A stretch of 64,000 nt of DNA, taken from assembly GCA_029204225.1 (NCBI GenBank), contig CM055108.1:25241803-25305802 (forward strand). The letters are read 5' to 3'. A model generated the notes under the pieces. The model searched no databases and was not told where the DNA came from. It saw only the letters and a program-made list of their open reading frames with translations. The stretch comes from Diphasiastrum complanatum (Eukaryota; Streptophyta; Lycopodiopsida; Lycopodiales; Lycopodiaceae). The position numbers were made by a program, and so were the translations under genes. Below, piece by piece: positions 43,430 to 53,822 of this stretch (positions are counted from its first letter, which is position 1; the number at the start of each line of letters is the position of its first letter).

Positions 43430-44436
43430 TTTCGCAAATTGTGGAATAAGTAAAGGTGTGGGCTGATGTTTTAGTGGAAGTGATGCACTCAAAGATAGTT
43501 ATTATGGAAGACAAACATTCACAATAAAAGATAATATGGCATGATGAGGAGGAGAGGAGGAAGCATACTTGCCCTCAACAGTTGGGATGCCCGACAAGTG
43601 AAGACATTGGAAGTTTGAATACCCTACACCAAAAGCATTGAGTGTTGTATGCACTACATAGGTAATAAGAATTAATGATTGTGTATGTGCACATGAGTTG
43701 TCTTCAAGTGATCATGAGTATTTTTGAAGGAGTGCTTGTTGTTGTAAACCTTATTTATTTTGATACTTTAAATAACTTATGGTTTAGGTATGTACATTTG
43801 GTGAATGGTACTAACTAGAAACATGGGAAACTACTAGCCAATAAGTATGTGAATCACAAACATTTTACAAGAGGATGAATTTTAGATTGAGAATTTGAAA
43901 ATGTGACCTCGTAAATTGTTGTAATAGAGTGAGTCTACCTCTATAAGATATATCTAAGGATGATAGAAAAAAAAATAGTATAAACATACCTTTAGATTTA
44001 GGTATAGTTATACTATTTTTTTTTTTAAGATTGTTATTGCTCTTATAACCTTCTATGCCCTATTGTTAAACTTGTAGGTTTCATGGATTAAGGAATAGTT
44101 CTTTGAAACTTATAGACAATCTTGTGACTATCCTCTGTTTATCAGATGATAATGAAAGTTTCTTCTTGACTCGGTGGAGAGTAATTTTCAATAACCTATG
44201 TGGTTACATAAGAATGGGAATCACTTTGGTATTTGAAGTTGTAATTAATTTTAGGATGAACTTTGGAGTATTTCTAACATATGAGATGAATGAAGGGTAA
44301 AGTATGTTTATCACTTTCCTTATTTTGAACTTTGTTCAAAGCTAGATATGCTCAAAGTTGAGCTAGGTCGGGTAGAGGGAAGGTGTTATCAACTTGGGAT
44401 GCTAGCATCTTATGAACTCTAAGCTTAGCACAAGGG
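43430..44436. other. Non-coding gap between the AT tract and the inverted-arm element
   Basis: No recognisable coding region or element is seen. The stretch is AT-rich with poly-T and poly-A runs near 43965-44025. Confidence 0.5.
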
Positions 44437-46418
44437 TTGGGCCTTGAAACAAACATTCAAAGCTTTGGAACATTTTGTTGGTTGCTATGAAGTCCACCCT
44501 CTAAGCATGTAATCAACATATCATGCATAGCCTGGAACGAAGCCTACCGCATCCTTAGCATCATTAATGTTCAAGAGGAGGTGTAGGTCAAATTAATGAA
44601 GATAAGTTCACATAACCTTCAGTACATTTATATGCAAGTAGTTTCTATCAAGGCAAAGGGAAGACTCGGTCGCGATGAAGGCCAGCAATACTAACCAAAG
44701 CCATGAACAAATCCTAGTTGATCAACTATCGTAAAACTCAAAACTACAACAATGGAGTGCTAGTGACTATTGCTGCAATGGTGTTCAATGCTGCTATATC
44801 TATTATGGCTTCCCACTTGGATGTGCCACATGTCAAAATTGATGCTTAATACTACAATTGTTCTTAATTCCTACAATATCGTTTATGGTTGCTCGCTTGG
44901 ATGTGCCACATTCCAGAATTGTTGCTTGAAAACTTTTGAGTCGTTATTCATTGACACATGGCAAAATCTGAATGCTCTTCTTGAATCTACTCAACTACGG
45001 TGGGCTTATAATCCTAGAACTTTCTCAAGCACGCAACCTTCCTATGCCCTTGGTTGGTGGTGACTGCTTGATTGCCATGGCAACCATGGTTGCCTATTTG
45101 CTAACCCACCAGGATGTGGGAGTTTTGACTTTCCAATGCAACAACTTTCGAGGTTCATGTGGTTACACCATCCATTATTAAGCCGAGTAGTGACTGTGTG
45201 GAGCGGCAAGTAAGGTGGGGAATTCCAAAAAGAACCCTCTTCAATCAAGCCAATGAGCCATCTAGCAAATGCTACTTTAAATGATATCAACTTTCCTTTT
45301 CTATATTACACCAATAAGTATAGACAAGACAACAGTGCTATGAGATTTACAAAATAAAACTAGTCTTAATAATTATTATCCTTTTTTAAGTACCCAAAAA
45401 AAACTGTGCAAGGAAACTTCGATCGGTCAATCCTCCTTAAGAGGAATTCTTGAAATGTAGAAAATGAATAAAAGCTGCAAGTTGTTCAAGCTGCACCACT
45501 TTTGAGACCTAAGAATTAAAAATCATTGGCATAGTAGTTGCAAAAGCCGCAATGCCCTAATACCATATGATAAACCAATTCTGCTTTGTTTATCAGGTAC
45601 CATAAATTACACTATACAACCATATGTTTTTGAGGTCGCATGATTGTTTGAAGTAGTGCCAATTTTTGCAATACCCATACACTGCAAAATATATGTCTAG
45701 TCATATAGTTGGATCTTACACTCGTGAGGAAGGCCATATTACTGCTTTCTTCCAGAGGCCCATTCTTGTCTAAGCTTAAGAAGTACTCGAACCACCTGTA
45801 AGTTCAGGTGGAATGTGGTAGTAGTGGACAATAAAAATTTATGCACAATGACAACTACTACGTGTACCAAATCTCTCTTGGCAAAAAGAGAGTTCATATT
45901 GGACAATTGTTGTTAGGTTAAGTGATGTTCTGTTTTGTGCATTTAGGGTTTAGTGTTGTTTTGTTTTGTGCATTAGGGTTTAGTGCTGTTTTATTTTGTC
46001 TTTTGTTGTCGCTCTTTGTTAGTGCCAGAAAACTCATGTTCTATGTAGAAGGTTGTCATGCTTTTAGGATTTGCTGTTGTTTTTGCTTTATGCAGTACGG
46101 TACAGCTAAGCTTGTGAAGTTTGTTTTGCATAATAGAAATAAATAGCAAGACACTAATACAATGTTGTTTTCTTTGTTGAGTTAAGTGTTGCTTTGTTTT
46201 GTGCATTCAGGATTTAGTTCTTGTATTCACCAAAGACATTTGCTTTTTTTGTCGCTCTTTCTCAGTATTACAAAACTCATGTTTTGTGTAGAAGGTTGTA
46301 GTTTGCTACTATTTTTACTTGTGCAGTACAACAAAGCTAAGTTTGTGAAGTTTGTTCTGCATAACAGAAACAAGTAGCAAAGACACTAATATTGCGCTAG
46401 TTTCTTTGCAGGTTTTTG
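44437..46418. repeat. Left inverted arm
   Basis: It is complementary to 51281-52644. Matching landmarks include GCGGTAGGC/GCCTACCGC, CTTGGATGTGCCACATG, GTTCATGTGGTTA, AAGCCGAGTAGTGACTGTGTGG, TTCAATCAAGCCAATGAGCC, and, near the inner edge, TGTGTAGAAGGT and TTTCTTTGCAGGTT. It contains its own direct repeats: two units of about 240 bp (45917-46160 and 46180-46400) and two units of about 95 bp with CTTGGATGTGCCACAT (near 44816 and 44898). Confidence 0.85.
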
Positions 46419-46809
46419 TCTCCCTCATTGAATACTAGCCTAGACAAAGAAAATGAAAATCTTACAATCATTTGCAATGTTGGCTATTTTGAACATGATG
46501 CATATACAAAGGTAGATGCTACTTGTACATTTTTCAACCAATGTGTAGTTCGAAGGTGGTGTCATGATGCTACATTTGTTTTCCTTCTTCTATGGGTGTC
46601 TTGAAGGAAAAAAGTCTAATGTGTGAAAATTTCCAAGAAGCAGAACTGAATGGACACGACTTGACGTGAGTGCACTGCAAATGCAAATGCTTGACCCACA
46701 TATATGCAAAGTGGTATACATGCAAAGTGATGTATGAAATACAAGATGACATTTGGTTGCTATTTATACATTGCACATGAGTTGTCACCATTTCTTATGG
46801 CTGAAAGAA

Positions 46810-47270
46810 AGGATACTTGGGTATCGAGCCCATTGAGTTGGAGTGTGCAGTGGCTATTGTATTGTTTCGACTAGCACACGGGCACAATGCATGACAAGTG
46901 GCTGAAAGATTCAATGTGGGTGCAAGCACAGTTCACAATTACATGTTGATAATCACGTGAATACTCAGCCAGTAGAACATGTTATATTCCAAGTTCATTG
47001 TTATTCCAAATGGACAAATAATGCAAACAATCATCAATCAATTTGAAGAGATAACTGGAATTAAGCAAATATGTGGCGCTATCAATGGCACACATATCAT
47101 ATTACAACAAAAGCCAGCAAACATATTCATGTGGACAATTATTATTCAAGACACAAGATGCATTTAATGCTTCTGCAGGCGGTAGGAGATGCATGCAAGA
47201 TTTCTTGGGACATTGCTTGTCATGCTTCTGGTAAAACACACGACACAACACAACACATCTTCGCATGAGT
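46810..47270 (+). pseudogene. PIF/Harbinger-type transposase remnant (HTH and part of DDE domain)
   Basis: The plus strand near 46835-46950 reads LECAVAIVLFRLAHGHNA, a stop, then QVAERFNVGASTVHNYM. This is the helix-turn-helix that precedes the DDE domain in Harbinger/ALP1-like proteins. From 46979 it reads INQFEEITGIKQICGAINGTHI, the conserved G-x-I-D-G-T-H-I block, in which the first catalytic Asp is Asn. A shifted frame (47071-47268) gives LLQAVGDACKISWDIACHAS followed by GKTHD, matching the second catalytic region (VVD...G..HD). The third acidic residue and the rest are missing. At least two stops and one frameshift make it non-functional. Confidence 0.75.
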
Positions 47271-47410
47271 TTGTTGCACGACAAACTAAGCATGAGATTG
47301 GTTTTGAGAATCGTGCACCCATTCGTTATTGCTAATATTGCCTATCCACTACGAAGATACATGATAAAGGCATCAACGCACATGAACAAAGGGAAAAGAC
47401 TAGTGTTGGC

Positions 47411-47827
47411 TGGGTATCAAAATTTTTGATACCAGCCAGATCATGGTATTGCAGCTTTCTAAAAAACTTAATACCATTTGGGTATCAATATAAGGAGGTA
47501 TAAGAGTTGTAGACTGGTATAAACCGCATTGGTATCACAAGGGTGATACCAACCGGTTATCAACCCGGGTATAAACTTGTACGAATTGCTAAAAATATGC
47601 TTTTTAAAGATCAATATCATTATTTAAGATAAAATAATCTGAAATATCAAAATAAATTGCTAAAAATAGTACTACTATTGATGCCATGGCAAAAATTTAA
47701 AAAACCTCCCAAACCTGGGTATCATTATGAATAGTAAGATAGTTAATACTGGGTGTCCGGTACTAGACCCTGGTATTAAAATTCATATACCAGTCGGGTA
47801 GGTTTTTTGATACCATGTTGATACCCA
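47411..47827. mobile_element. MITE-like insert (417 bp) with TGGGTATCAA inverted ends
   Basis: It starts TGGGTATCAAAATTTTTGATACC and ends GATACCATGTTGATACCCA, so the terminal 10 bp TGGGTATCAA/TTGATACCCA are perfect inverted repeats and the GGTATCA word recurs many times inside. It is AT-rich with no coding capacity. The right end coincides with the start of the inner inverted repeat at 47828, which supports a true insertion boundary. No target-site duplication is clear. Confidence 0.6.
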
Positions 47828-47950
47828 TTATTGAATGAACCCACATTTCAACAACAATAACACATTCGAATAACACAAAATATCCCAACAACAACAAATG
47901 AAACGACAAGCACAAGGTAAAGTTACAAGAATCTTCAATCATACAAGTAA
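47828..47950. repeat. Inner inverted repeat, left copy (partner 50800-50925)
   Basis: CCACATTTCAACAACAATAA followed by CACATTCGAATAACACAAAA and, later, AGTTACAAGAATCTTCAAT is found as its reverse complement in 50925-50800 (ATTGAAGATTCTTGTAACTT ... TTATTGTTGTTGAAATGTGG). The pair flanks the nested chromovirus and lies inside the outer arms, extending the palindromic plan of the whole structure. Confidence 0.8.
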
Positions 47951-48195
47951 CCCAAGACATATTCCGCAAGAATGGCCAGCAAGAGAGCTTTGTACTGCAA
48001 AAAACTAGGCAAAAATGAGGTAGAATGAGATGACAATCTCATATTGTTGTCTGGTTGCACTAAATATGGGTTTGGTGCCCTAAATTTGGGTAGGATGTCC
48101 AACCCCTAACTACATGGCCTAGTAACCACATAGATGGCTATGACTGGCTATGGCAACCAAGAACTGGCATGCATAAATCCTCCATGTGGCCACGA

Positions 48196-48682
48196 TGTCT
48201 TTCAAGTACTCCACCAAGGATCCAAGACTATAAAACTACTACAAGAAAACAATAAGGAATCGGATGGTGGTTAAACCAATCCAACCAAACCTAGATCGAT
48301 AGGATCTAGCCCCCAAGCTATGGATCAATCACACTCAATAGGAGAGAAATCACACCATCAATATGTAGCTACCATCACCAAGATCACGCATACACTAGTG
48401 AGAGCCCTATGGGTACACTTATACTCTCCAAGGCCCATGCACTACTAGTAGTGCACTGTGACACCTCATTGGACACATCAGCAGCCTAACTAGACCACCG
48501 CGTCCACTTCTCTTATGAGTCACTGCTAGACCCATACAAATCCACCATCTTGAGTTTTAGGCCTTCAACCATTAACTATGACATTGAGTCCATAAGTGCC
48601 CCAACTCCTCATAATCATACTTAATTTACGAGTTGAGGTAGGCCTACTGACCTCCTTATGGGACAATAATCTGAGATCAACA
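48196..48682 (-). repeat. 3' LTR of the chromovirus
   Basis: It aligns along its length with 50019-50499. On the minus strand it starts TGTTGATCTCAG, preceded by a purine-rich AAGGGAAAAATAATG that may be the degenerate polypurine tract. Confidence 0.8.
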
Positions 48683-48746
48683 TGACATTATTTTTCCCTT
48701 ATTCAAGTTCCATTCTTAGAACTTAAAAAATTAGAGTTGTTCTTTT

Positions 48747-49989
48747 TTAGGCTACCTTCATGTTCCATGAGTCATCATCGTCTGTATGACCTCTCCATCG
48801 AACCAAATGCTCGATAACTATACAATTACGCAATTGTTTAGTTCTACTATCCAAGATCTTCTTAGGTTCAAGTCGAGTCACACATGATGATTCTTTCGAC
48901 AAGTCCAATCGATCTCCAAAACTAAGATAATCCCCTTCACGTAGACTTTTCTTAAGTCGACTTACAATTTGTAATGCTTGTTGGTATGCATTATGCTTGA
49001 ATCCGTCGAAATTCGCAAACATACTCAATCCCCCTCTTGAAAATCTCGAGGCAACCTTTTCAAATTAGCATAATGTCTATTATTATCCTGGACACATTGG
49101 ACATTCACACGTGCTATTTGTAGCATTTTTTGCATATCACGTAGAAAATCTACCATCTTTTGAAACTTGATTGTTCAAGTTTCAACTATAATGGGCGATC
49201 TAGATTCGTATCCATACATAAGCATAAGTGGGCTATAATCAGTAGCTGAATGTTTAGTTCTTTCCGTCAGTTCATCCAACTCGGGATTATCAGAAGAACT
49301 CAAGCTCAATGTTGTCTCTAGTTTAGCGAATATGGCTGACCAAAAGTGAGTAGTGACCTTCGGATCACGGTCACTCACAATGTCACTCAATAATTTGTAA
49401 AGTCTAAGTAGACACTCAACAAATATTTGAGCCAAATTAGAAGCCTTCGCGATGGTCTTTATCGGCATAAATGTAGCGAATTTGGTAAGAAGGTCGACAC
49501 TACCCAAATTGCATCATTTTGTTTATTCGTCCGTGGTAATTTAACCAAGAAATCCATCGAAATACTATTCCATTTCTTATCAAGGATACTCAATGAATGC
49601 AACAATCCACCAACCTTAAGGCATTCGACCTTCTTTAACTGGCATTGGTCACACTTGACCACATTACATTCTACAAGGGATTTAAGTTTTGGCCAATAAA
49701 AACCTCTTGGTACTAAATCTAAAGTACAATATATGCTTGGATGCCCCACACAAGGTGAGTCATGACATTCACAAAGGACTTTCTTTTGAATCGCATCCAC
49801 ATCTAGCACACATATCTTCACTTTCTTGAACAAAAGTCCATCATGGATAGAGAAGTTATCAACACTCTTTTTATCCTTTCTCCTAGACTGATCGCCTTGT
49901 AAATCAGTCTCGCTTGATGAGTGTGCTAATACTCTCTTCCATAATGGTCCAAAATGTGGGTCTTTCTCTTGAGTACTTTCCAACAGCAA
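48747..49989 (-). pseudogene. Chromovirus integrase and chromodomain fragment
   Basis: On the minus strand 49989-49459 covers the integrase zinc-binding region (HDGLLFKKVKICV, CECHDSPCVGHPS, CNVVKCDQCQLKK) and the start of the core (WNSISMDFLVKLPRTNKQND). 49507-49175 continues with IVSDRDPKVTTHFW, carrying a catalytic Asp, then PELDELTERTKHSATDYSP, where about 45 residues normally found between TER and HSAT are missing. 49028-48747 holds a chromodomain (PKKILDSRTKQLRNCIVIEH, LVRWRGHTDDDDSW). The chromodomain assigns it to the chromovirus branch. Frames are broken between the parts. Confidence 0.85.
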
Positions 49990-50002
49990 GACCGCCTAGC
50001 TT

Positions 50003-50018
50003 AGACTCTGAGATACCA
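50003..50018 (-). other. Primer-binding-site-like sequence of the chromovirus
   Basis: TGGTATCTCAGAGTC on the minus strand, directly inside the right-hand LTR. It resembles the initiator-tRNA-Met PBS TGGTATCAGAGC with a small insertion. It fixes this LTR as the 5' one. Confidence 0.6.
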
Positions 50019-50499
50019 CTTTCAAGTCCTCCACCAAGATCCAAGACATGAAATTGCAACAAGAAAACAATAGGAAATCGGATGGTGGATAAACCAACCC
50101 AAAATCTAGATCGATCGGATCTAGCCCCCAAGCTACGGATCAATCTACTCAATAGGAGAGAGGAATGACACCAGCAACATGTAACTACCATCACCTAGAT
50201 CAAACATACACTAGTAAGAGCCCTATGGGTATACTTATACCCTCCAAAGCCCAACACCACTAGCAGTGCACTGTGACACCTCACTGGACACATCAACAAC
50301 CTAACAAGGCCACCTCGTCCACTTCTCCTATGAGTCACTGCTAGACCCATACAAGTCCACCATCTTGAGTTTTAGGCTTCCAACCATTAATTATGACCTT
50401 AATTTCATGAGGGGGCCAACCCCTCATAATCATAATTAATTTACAGGTCAAGATAGGCCTATTGACCTCCTTACAGAATAATAATCCAAGATCAATCCA
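50019..50499 (-). repeat. 5' LTR of the chromovirus
   Basis: The partner LTR of 48196-48682, in the same orientation. On the plus strand it ends AAGATCAATCCA, close to the start of a (GA)n tract. A few short indels separate the two copies, such as the GAGGGGGCC stretch near 50410. Confidence 0.8.
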
Positions 50500-50510
50500 A
50501 ACGTGGGCAT

Positions 50511-50513
<3 letters not shown>

Positions 50514-50549
<36 letters not shown>
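50514..50549. repeat. (GA)18 microsatellite
   Basis: A perfect GA run of 36 bp flanked by an inverted pair GTGGGCATG (50503-50511) and CATGCCCAC (50551-50559), so the microsatellite sits in the loop of a short hairpin. Confidence 0.9.
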
Positions 50550-50551
<2 letters not shown>

Positions 50552-50799
50552 ATGCCCACATGTGGAGGGTTTAGATTGGCGAGTTCTTGCCTGTGCGCCA
50601 ACTAGTTTTTAGGCAAAGCAATGTTGTTCTTGCAAGCAATGCTGAAAAATTCCGAAGGTTAAGGTCGTGCCAAATTTTCCCCCAAACTCTTCATTGCCCA
50701 TAAGTACAAGAAGAAAGTATAGTACAACTTCTAAAGGCCATCAATCCCTGATGAGGAGGTTTTGTCTACACCATCATAAGTAGCCTCTTCAGTTACTCT

Positions 50800-50925
50800 C
50801 TGTTAATTGAAGATTCTTGTAACTTCACCTTGTGCTTGTTGTATCAATTATTGTTGTTGGAATATTTTGTGTCGTTCAAATGTGTTATTGTTGTTGAAAT
50901 GTGGATTCATTCATCCAAGGTATGG
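50800..50925. repeat. Inner inverted repeat, right copy
   Basis: The reverse complement of 47828-47950, with a few substitutions and small indels. It lies between the chromovirus and the coiled-coil frame. Confidence 0.8.
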
Positions 50926-50999
50926 AATTTTCGAAACATTTCATGCAGAATACCAAAAATGCTGAAAACAATGATGTTGAGAATATAGAGTAGCCCCCA

Positions 51000-51320
51000 C
51001 CAAGGCATGCAAATTAGCGGGGTTATCTGGAAAGCCCACTACAAAATGCCATCGTTCTAACCAGTCCCACAAGGAGATGGTTGAGGCTTTTAAGCCTTTT
51101 TCCAATTCATTCGCTAAAATGGAAGAGAAAAAGAAGGATTTGATAAAGCAGCTCCAAGACTCCCGAGCAAAAGTTATTTTTAAGTGTCAAGAGATGATGA
51201 ACCGTTCACAAGAGAGGATGGTAAAAACACAAGAGCGTATGGCAGCAATCATGATGCAATCCATGCAAGCAATGTATGCAAACCTGCAAAGAAAACGACA
51301 TTCTGTAAGTGTGTTGCTAC
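51000..51320 (+). pseudogene. Coiled-coil frame, possible remnant of the Harbinger accessory protein
   Basis: The frame from about 51040 reads SHKEMVEAFKPFSNSFAKME, then a charged helix (KKKDLIKQLQDSRAK) and QERMVKTQERMAAIMMQSMQ, ending in MYANLQRK as it runs into the right inverted arm. PIF/Harbinger elements usually carry a second gene for a Myb/SANT-like DNA-binding protein with a helical C-terminal part. The position between the transposase and the opposite arm fits that role. The N-terminal Myb-like domain is not visible, so the assignment is inference. Confidence 0.35.
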
Positions 51321-52644
51321 TTGTTTCTCTTATGCAAAAAACATTTCACAAACTTAGCTTTGGTGTACTGCACAAGTCAAAAACAATAGCAAAGGATAAT
51401 CCCACGACCACCTTCTTTCTACACAGAACATGAGTTTTGTAGCACTGAGAAAAAGCGACAAGAAACAACTGTCTTAGTGTCTTGCTATTTATTTCTATTA
51501 TGCAATACAAACTCACAAGCTTAATTGTACTGCTCTGCATGAAGCAAAAAACAACAACAAACCCTAAACACACGACAACCTTCTACATAGAGCATGAGTT
51601 TTCTGGCACTAACAAAGAGCGACAGCAAAACACAAAACAAAATATCACTAAATCTACAATATATTTTGAACTAAACTTATATTTTGCAATGTATGGGAAA
51701 TGCAAATTTGGCACTACTTAAATTGGCTCATTGGCTTGATTGAAGAGGGTTCTTTTAAAATTTCCCACCTTACCTGCTGCTCCACACAGTCACTACTCGG
51801 CTTAATAAAGGATGGTATAACCACATGAACCTCAAAAGTTGCTGCACTTGAAAGTCATAACTCCCACATCTTGATGGATCAGCAAACAAGTAACCATGGT
51901 TTCCATGACAGTCAAAAGCAGTCGCCACCAACCAAGGGCATAGGAAGGTTGCGTGCTTGAGAGGATTCTAGAATTATAAGCCCACCACAGTTTAGTGATT
52001 TTAAACTTAGCATTCAGACTGCAGCATTAAGCACCATTGCAACATTAAGCATCAATTCTGGCATGTGGCACATCCAAGTGGGCAGCCAGAAAAGATATTG
52101 CAGTATCAAGTACCATTGCAGCAAGCCTGTGAGCATTGGCAGCAACTGTGGTGCCTCAATTTTAACCACAAATGTTTTCTGGATGTAAGTTGTCTGCAGC
52201 CAAGAAAGGAGCCAGAGAAGCAACTTCCTGCCCTTGAAAACACCAAAGGTTCATGTGGCCATTATCCAATGTTCATATGAGAACACAGTCCTCAGAAATG
52301 TTTGAGAAGGCATAGTTGATAGTCCTGGTCCAAATATCTTGAGTGCATAACTGTCGACACTGTACTGTCAACATGCAAATTCGCAAAACATAACCTTAAG
52401 AGTCCTCGCGGCCGAGTCTTCCCTTTGCCCTAATAGAAACTACTTGTGTATATCCCTACTAAAGGTTATGTGAACTTGTCTTCATTAATTTGACCTACAC
52501 CTAATCTTGAGCATTGATGATGCTAAGGATGCGGTAGGCCTCATTCCAGGCTACGCATGATATGTTGATTAAATGCTTAGAGGGTGTATTTCATTCCAAA
52601 CAGCAAAATGTTCCAAAGCTTTGAATGTTTGCTTGAAGGCCCAA
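51281..52644. repeat. Right inverted arm
   Basis: Reverse complement of the left arm, shorter by about 600 bp owing to missing segments (mainly those equivalent to left positions about 45265-45645 and 45700-45905). It contains the same two direct units of about 200 bp (51300-51470 and 51480-51640). Confidence 0.85.
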
Positions 52645-53168
52645 ATGGACGAATGTTCACTTAAAAAAAACCTTAATCTTAACCTATGTTAGGGATAAAA
52701 ATTCAGTGCAATCATAGGACCAAAATAGCTTATACGCATCAACAATGTTGCATCTGTGCACATTATAGACACCAGCAAGTACGCCCGGCTGTACTCTATT
52801 CAATCGAAGGCTGTTCACAATAAATAGCTGTAGCTGAGAAGGTTGGCCACAGATGTAGATGTCTGAGGTTCAAACCTACCAAAGGTTTCTCAAGTGATTT
52901 AATAAGCACTCTTTAGATAGGTCCGAGAAAAGCTGGCACTTGCAAATTATGCTGAGACAGCATAACAAGATATAAAAAGACCTGCATCAACTCATCATCC
53001 AAAGCAAAGACCTGAAATCTGAAAACTACATCCTGCCTATCCAATGTCTCACAAGGTTGCTGGCAAAAATATAGACGGCGTGGTATCTCCTGTAAGCTAC
53101 TGCTTATAAGCAGAGTGGAAAGTCATCTCCTCTACTTGAAGACATATGTTATAACAGCAATCAGCTGC
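52645..53168. repeat. Dispersed repeat, copy 2 (shorter)
   Basis: Same orientation and order as 29021-29862, with two internal deletions relative to it. It begins within a few bases of the end of the inverted-arm structure. The A-box-like TAGCTGAGAAGGTTGG (52831-52846) and B-box-like GAGGTTCAAACCT (52865-52877) are preserved. Confidence 0.75.
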
Positions 53169-53770
53169 ACAAATGAGGACAGACAGGAGAAAGAAAGAAA
53201 ACATACATACCAGTTTTCAGGCGGATCACTACAAATACGAACTGTGAAGGTATAGACCCAATGACCCTGCTTGGAGCCCTTCTGTGAGGGAAGAGACGAA
53301 ATTGGAGCTAAATTGAAACTGGATCTCTGAGGGAAGAGGCATTCAACTGATTTCCCAGCTGTCCCACAGCTAGGAAAGCCAACCAGGCTGACAGTTAACA
53401 CAGCCAGGCTGTGGGCAGAGCGCAGGCCATGTGGGCAACCCCACGTTTTCCAGCTGCACAGCCTGGCTGTGCGCAGCACATGTTGCCAGAGAGCGCGAGA
53501 GAGAGAGGTCTACTGGTACTTACTAACCTTGGGCGGGGCACCATATTCTGAAAGCGGTTCTATTAGCCGCAATGTGCTAGATCCACGGTTCATCCCAATC
53601 CTTCCAGGTCAAAATTTTTCTGATTGTAAACTTTGGTTGCTTTGAACGGTTTTCTACATCAATGGATATGAAATATTTGCTTCAGGTCTCAAGGTCCACC
53701 AGCATACCAAGGATGCACACCAGCACCAATAGGGAGGACAGCTTCCCAAGATTTTGAGGAGGAAAAAGGA

Positions 53771-53822
<52 letters not shown>

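Larger units (their letters stand above)
48196..50499 (-). mobile_element. Ty3/gypsy chromovirus, internally deleted, with both LTRs
   Basis: The direct repeats 48196-48682 and 50019-50499 are diverged LTRs of about 480 bp (shared words include GGATCTAGCCCCCAAGCTA, TGGATCAATC, AGTGCACTGTGACACCTCA, GAGTCACTGCTAGACCCATA). Next to the 5' LTR (right-hand copy, element reads on the minus strand) 50018-50003 is TGGTATCTCAGAGTC, a primer-binding-site-like sequence. Between the LTRs only 1.3 kb remains: integrase and chromodomain. Gag, protease, RT and RNase H are gone. LTR divergence shows it is old. The flanking 5 bp do not match. Confidence 0.85.
44437..52644. mobile_element. 8.2-kb PIF/Harbinger-like structure with very long inverted arms
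   Basis: The ends read TTGGGCC...GGCCCAA, and the inverted match continues inward (AAACATTCAAAGCTTTGGAA at the left, its complement at the right) for about 2.0 kb (44437-46418) and 1.36 kb (51281-52644). The right arm lacks segments present in the left. Between the arms lie a PIF/Harbinger-type transposase remnant (46810-47270), a MITE-like insert, an inner inverted pair, a nested chromovirus and a coiled-coil frame. Class II elements of the PIF/Harbinger type normally have short TIRs, so arms this long are unusual. I could not confirm a TTA/TAA target duplication. It could instead be two copies that inserted in opposite orientation. Confidence 0.6.

Noticed and set aside
48196-50499. The two LTR copies as a simple segmental duplication
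   Set aside because: The PBS-like site next to one copy and the integrase-chromodomain sequence between them show an LTR retrotransposon.
53132-53479. 115-codon minus-strand frame as a gene
   Set aside because: No domain, no family resemblance and no supporting splice or promoter context.
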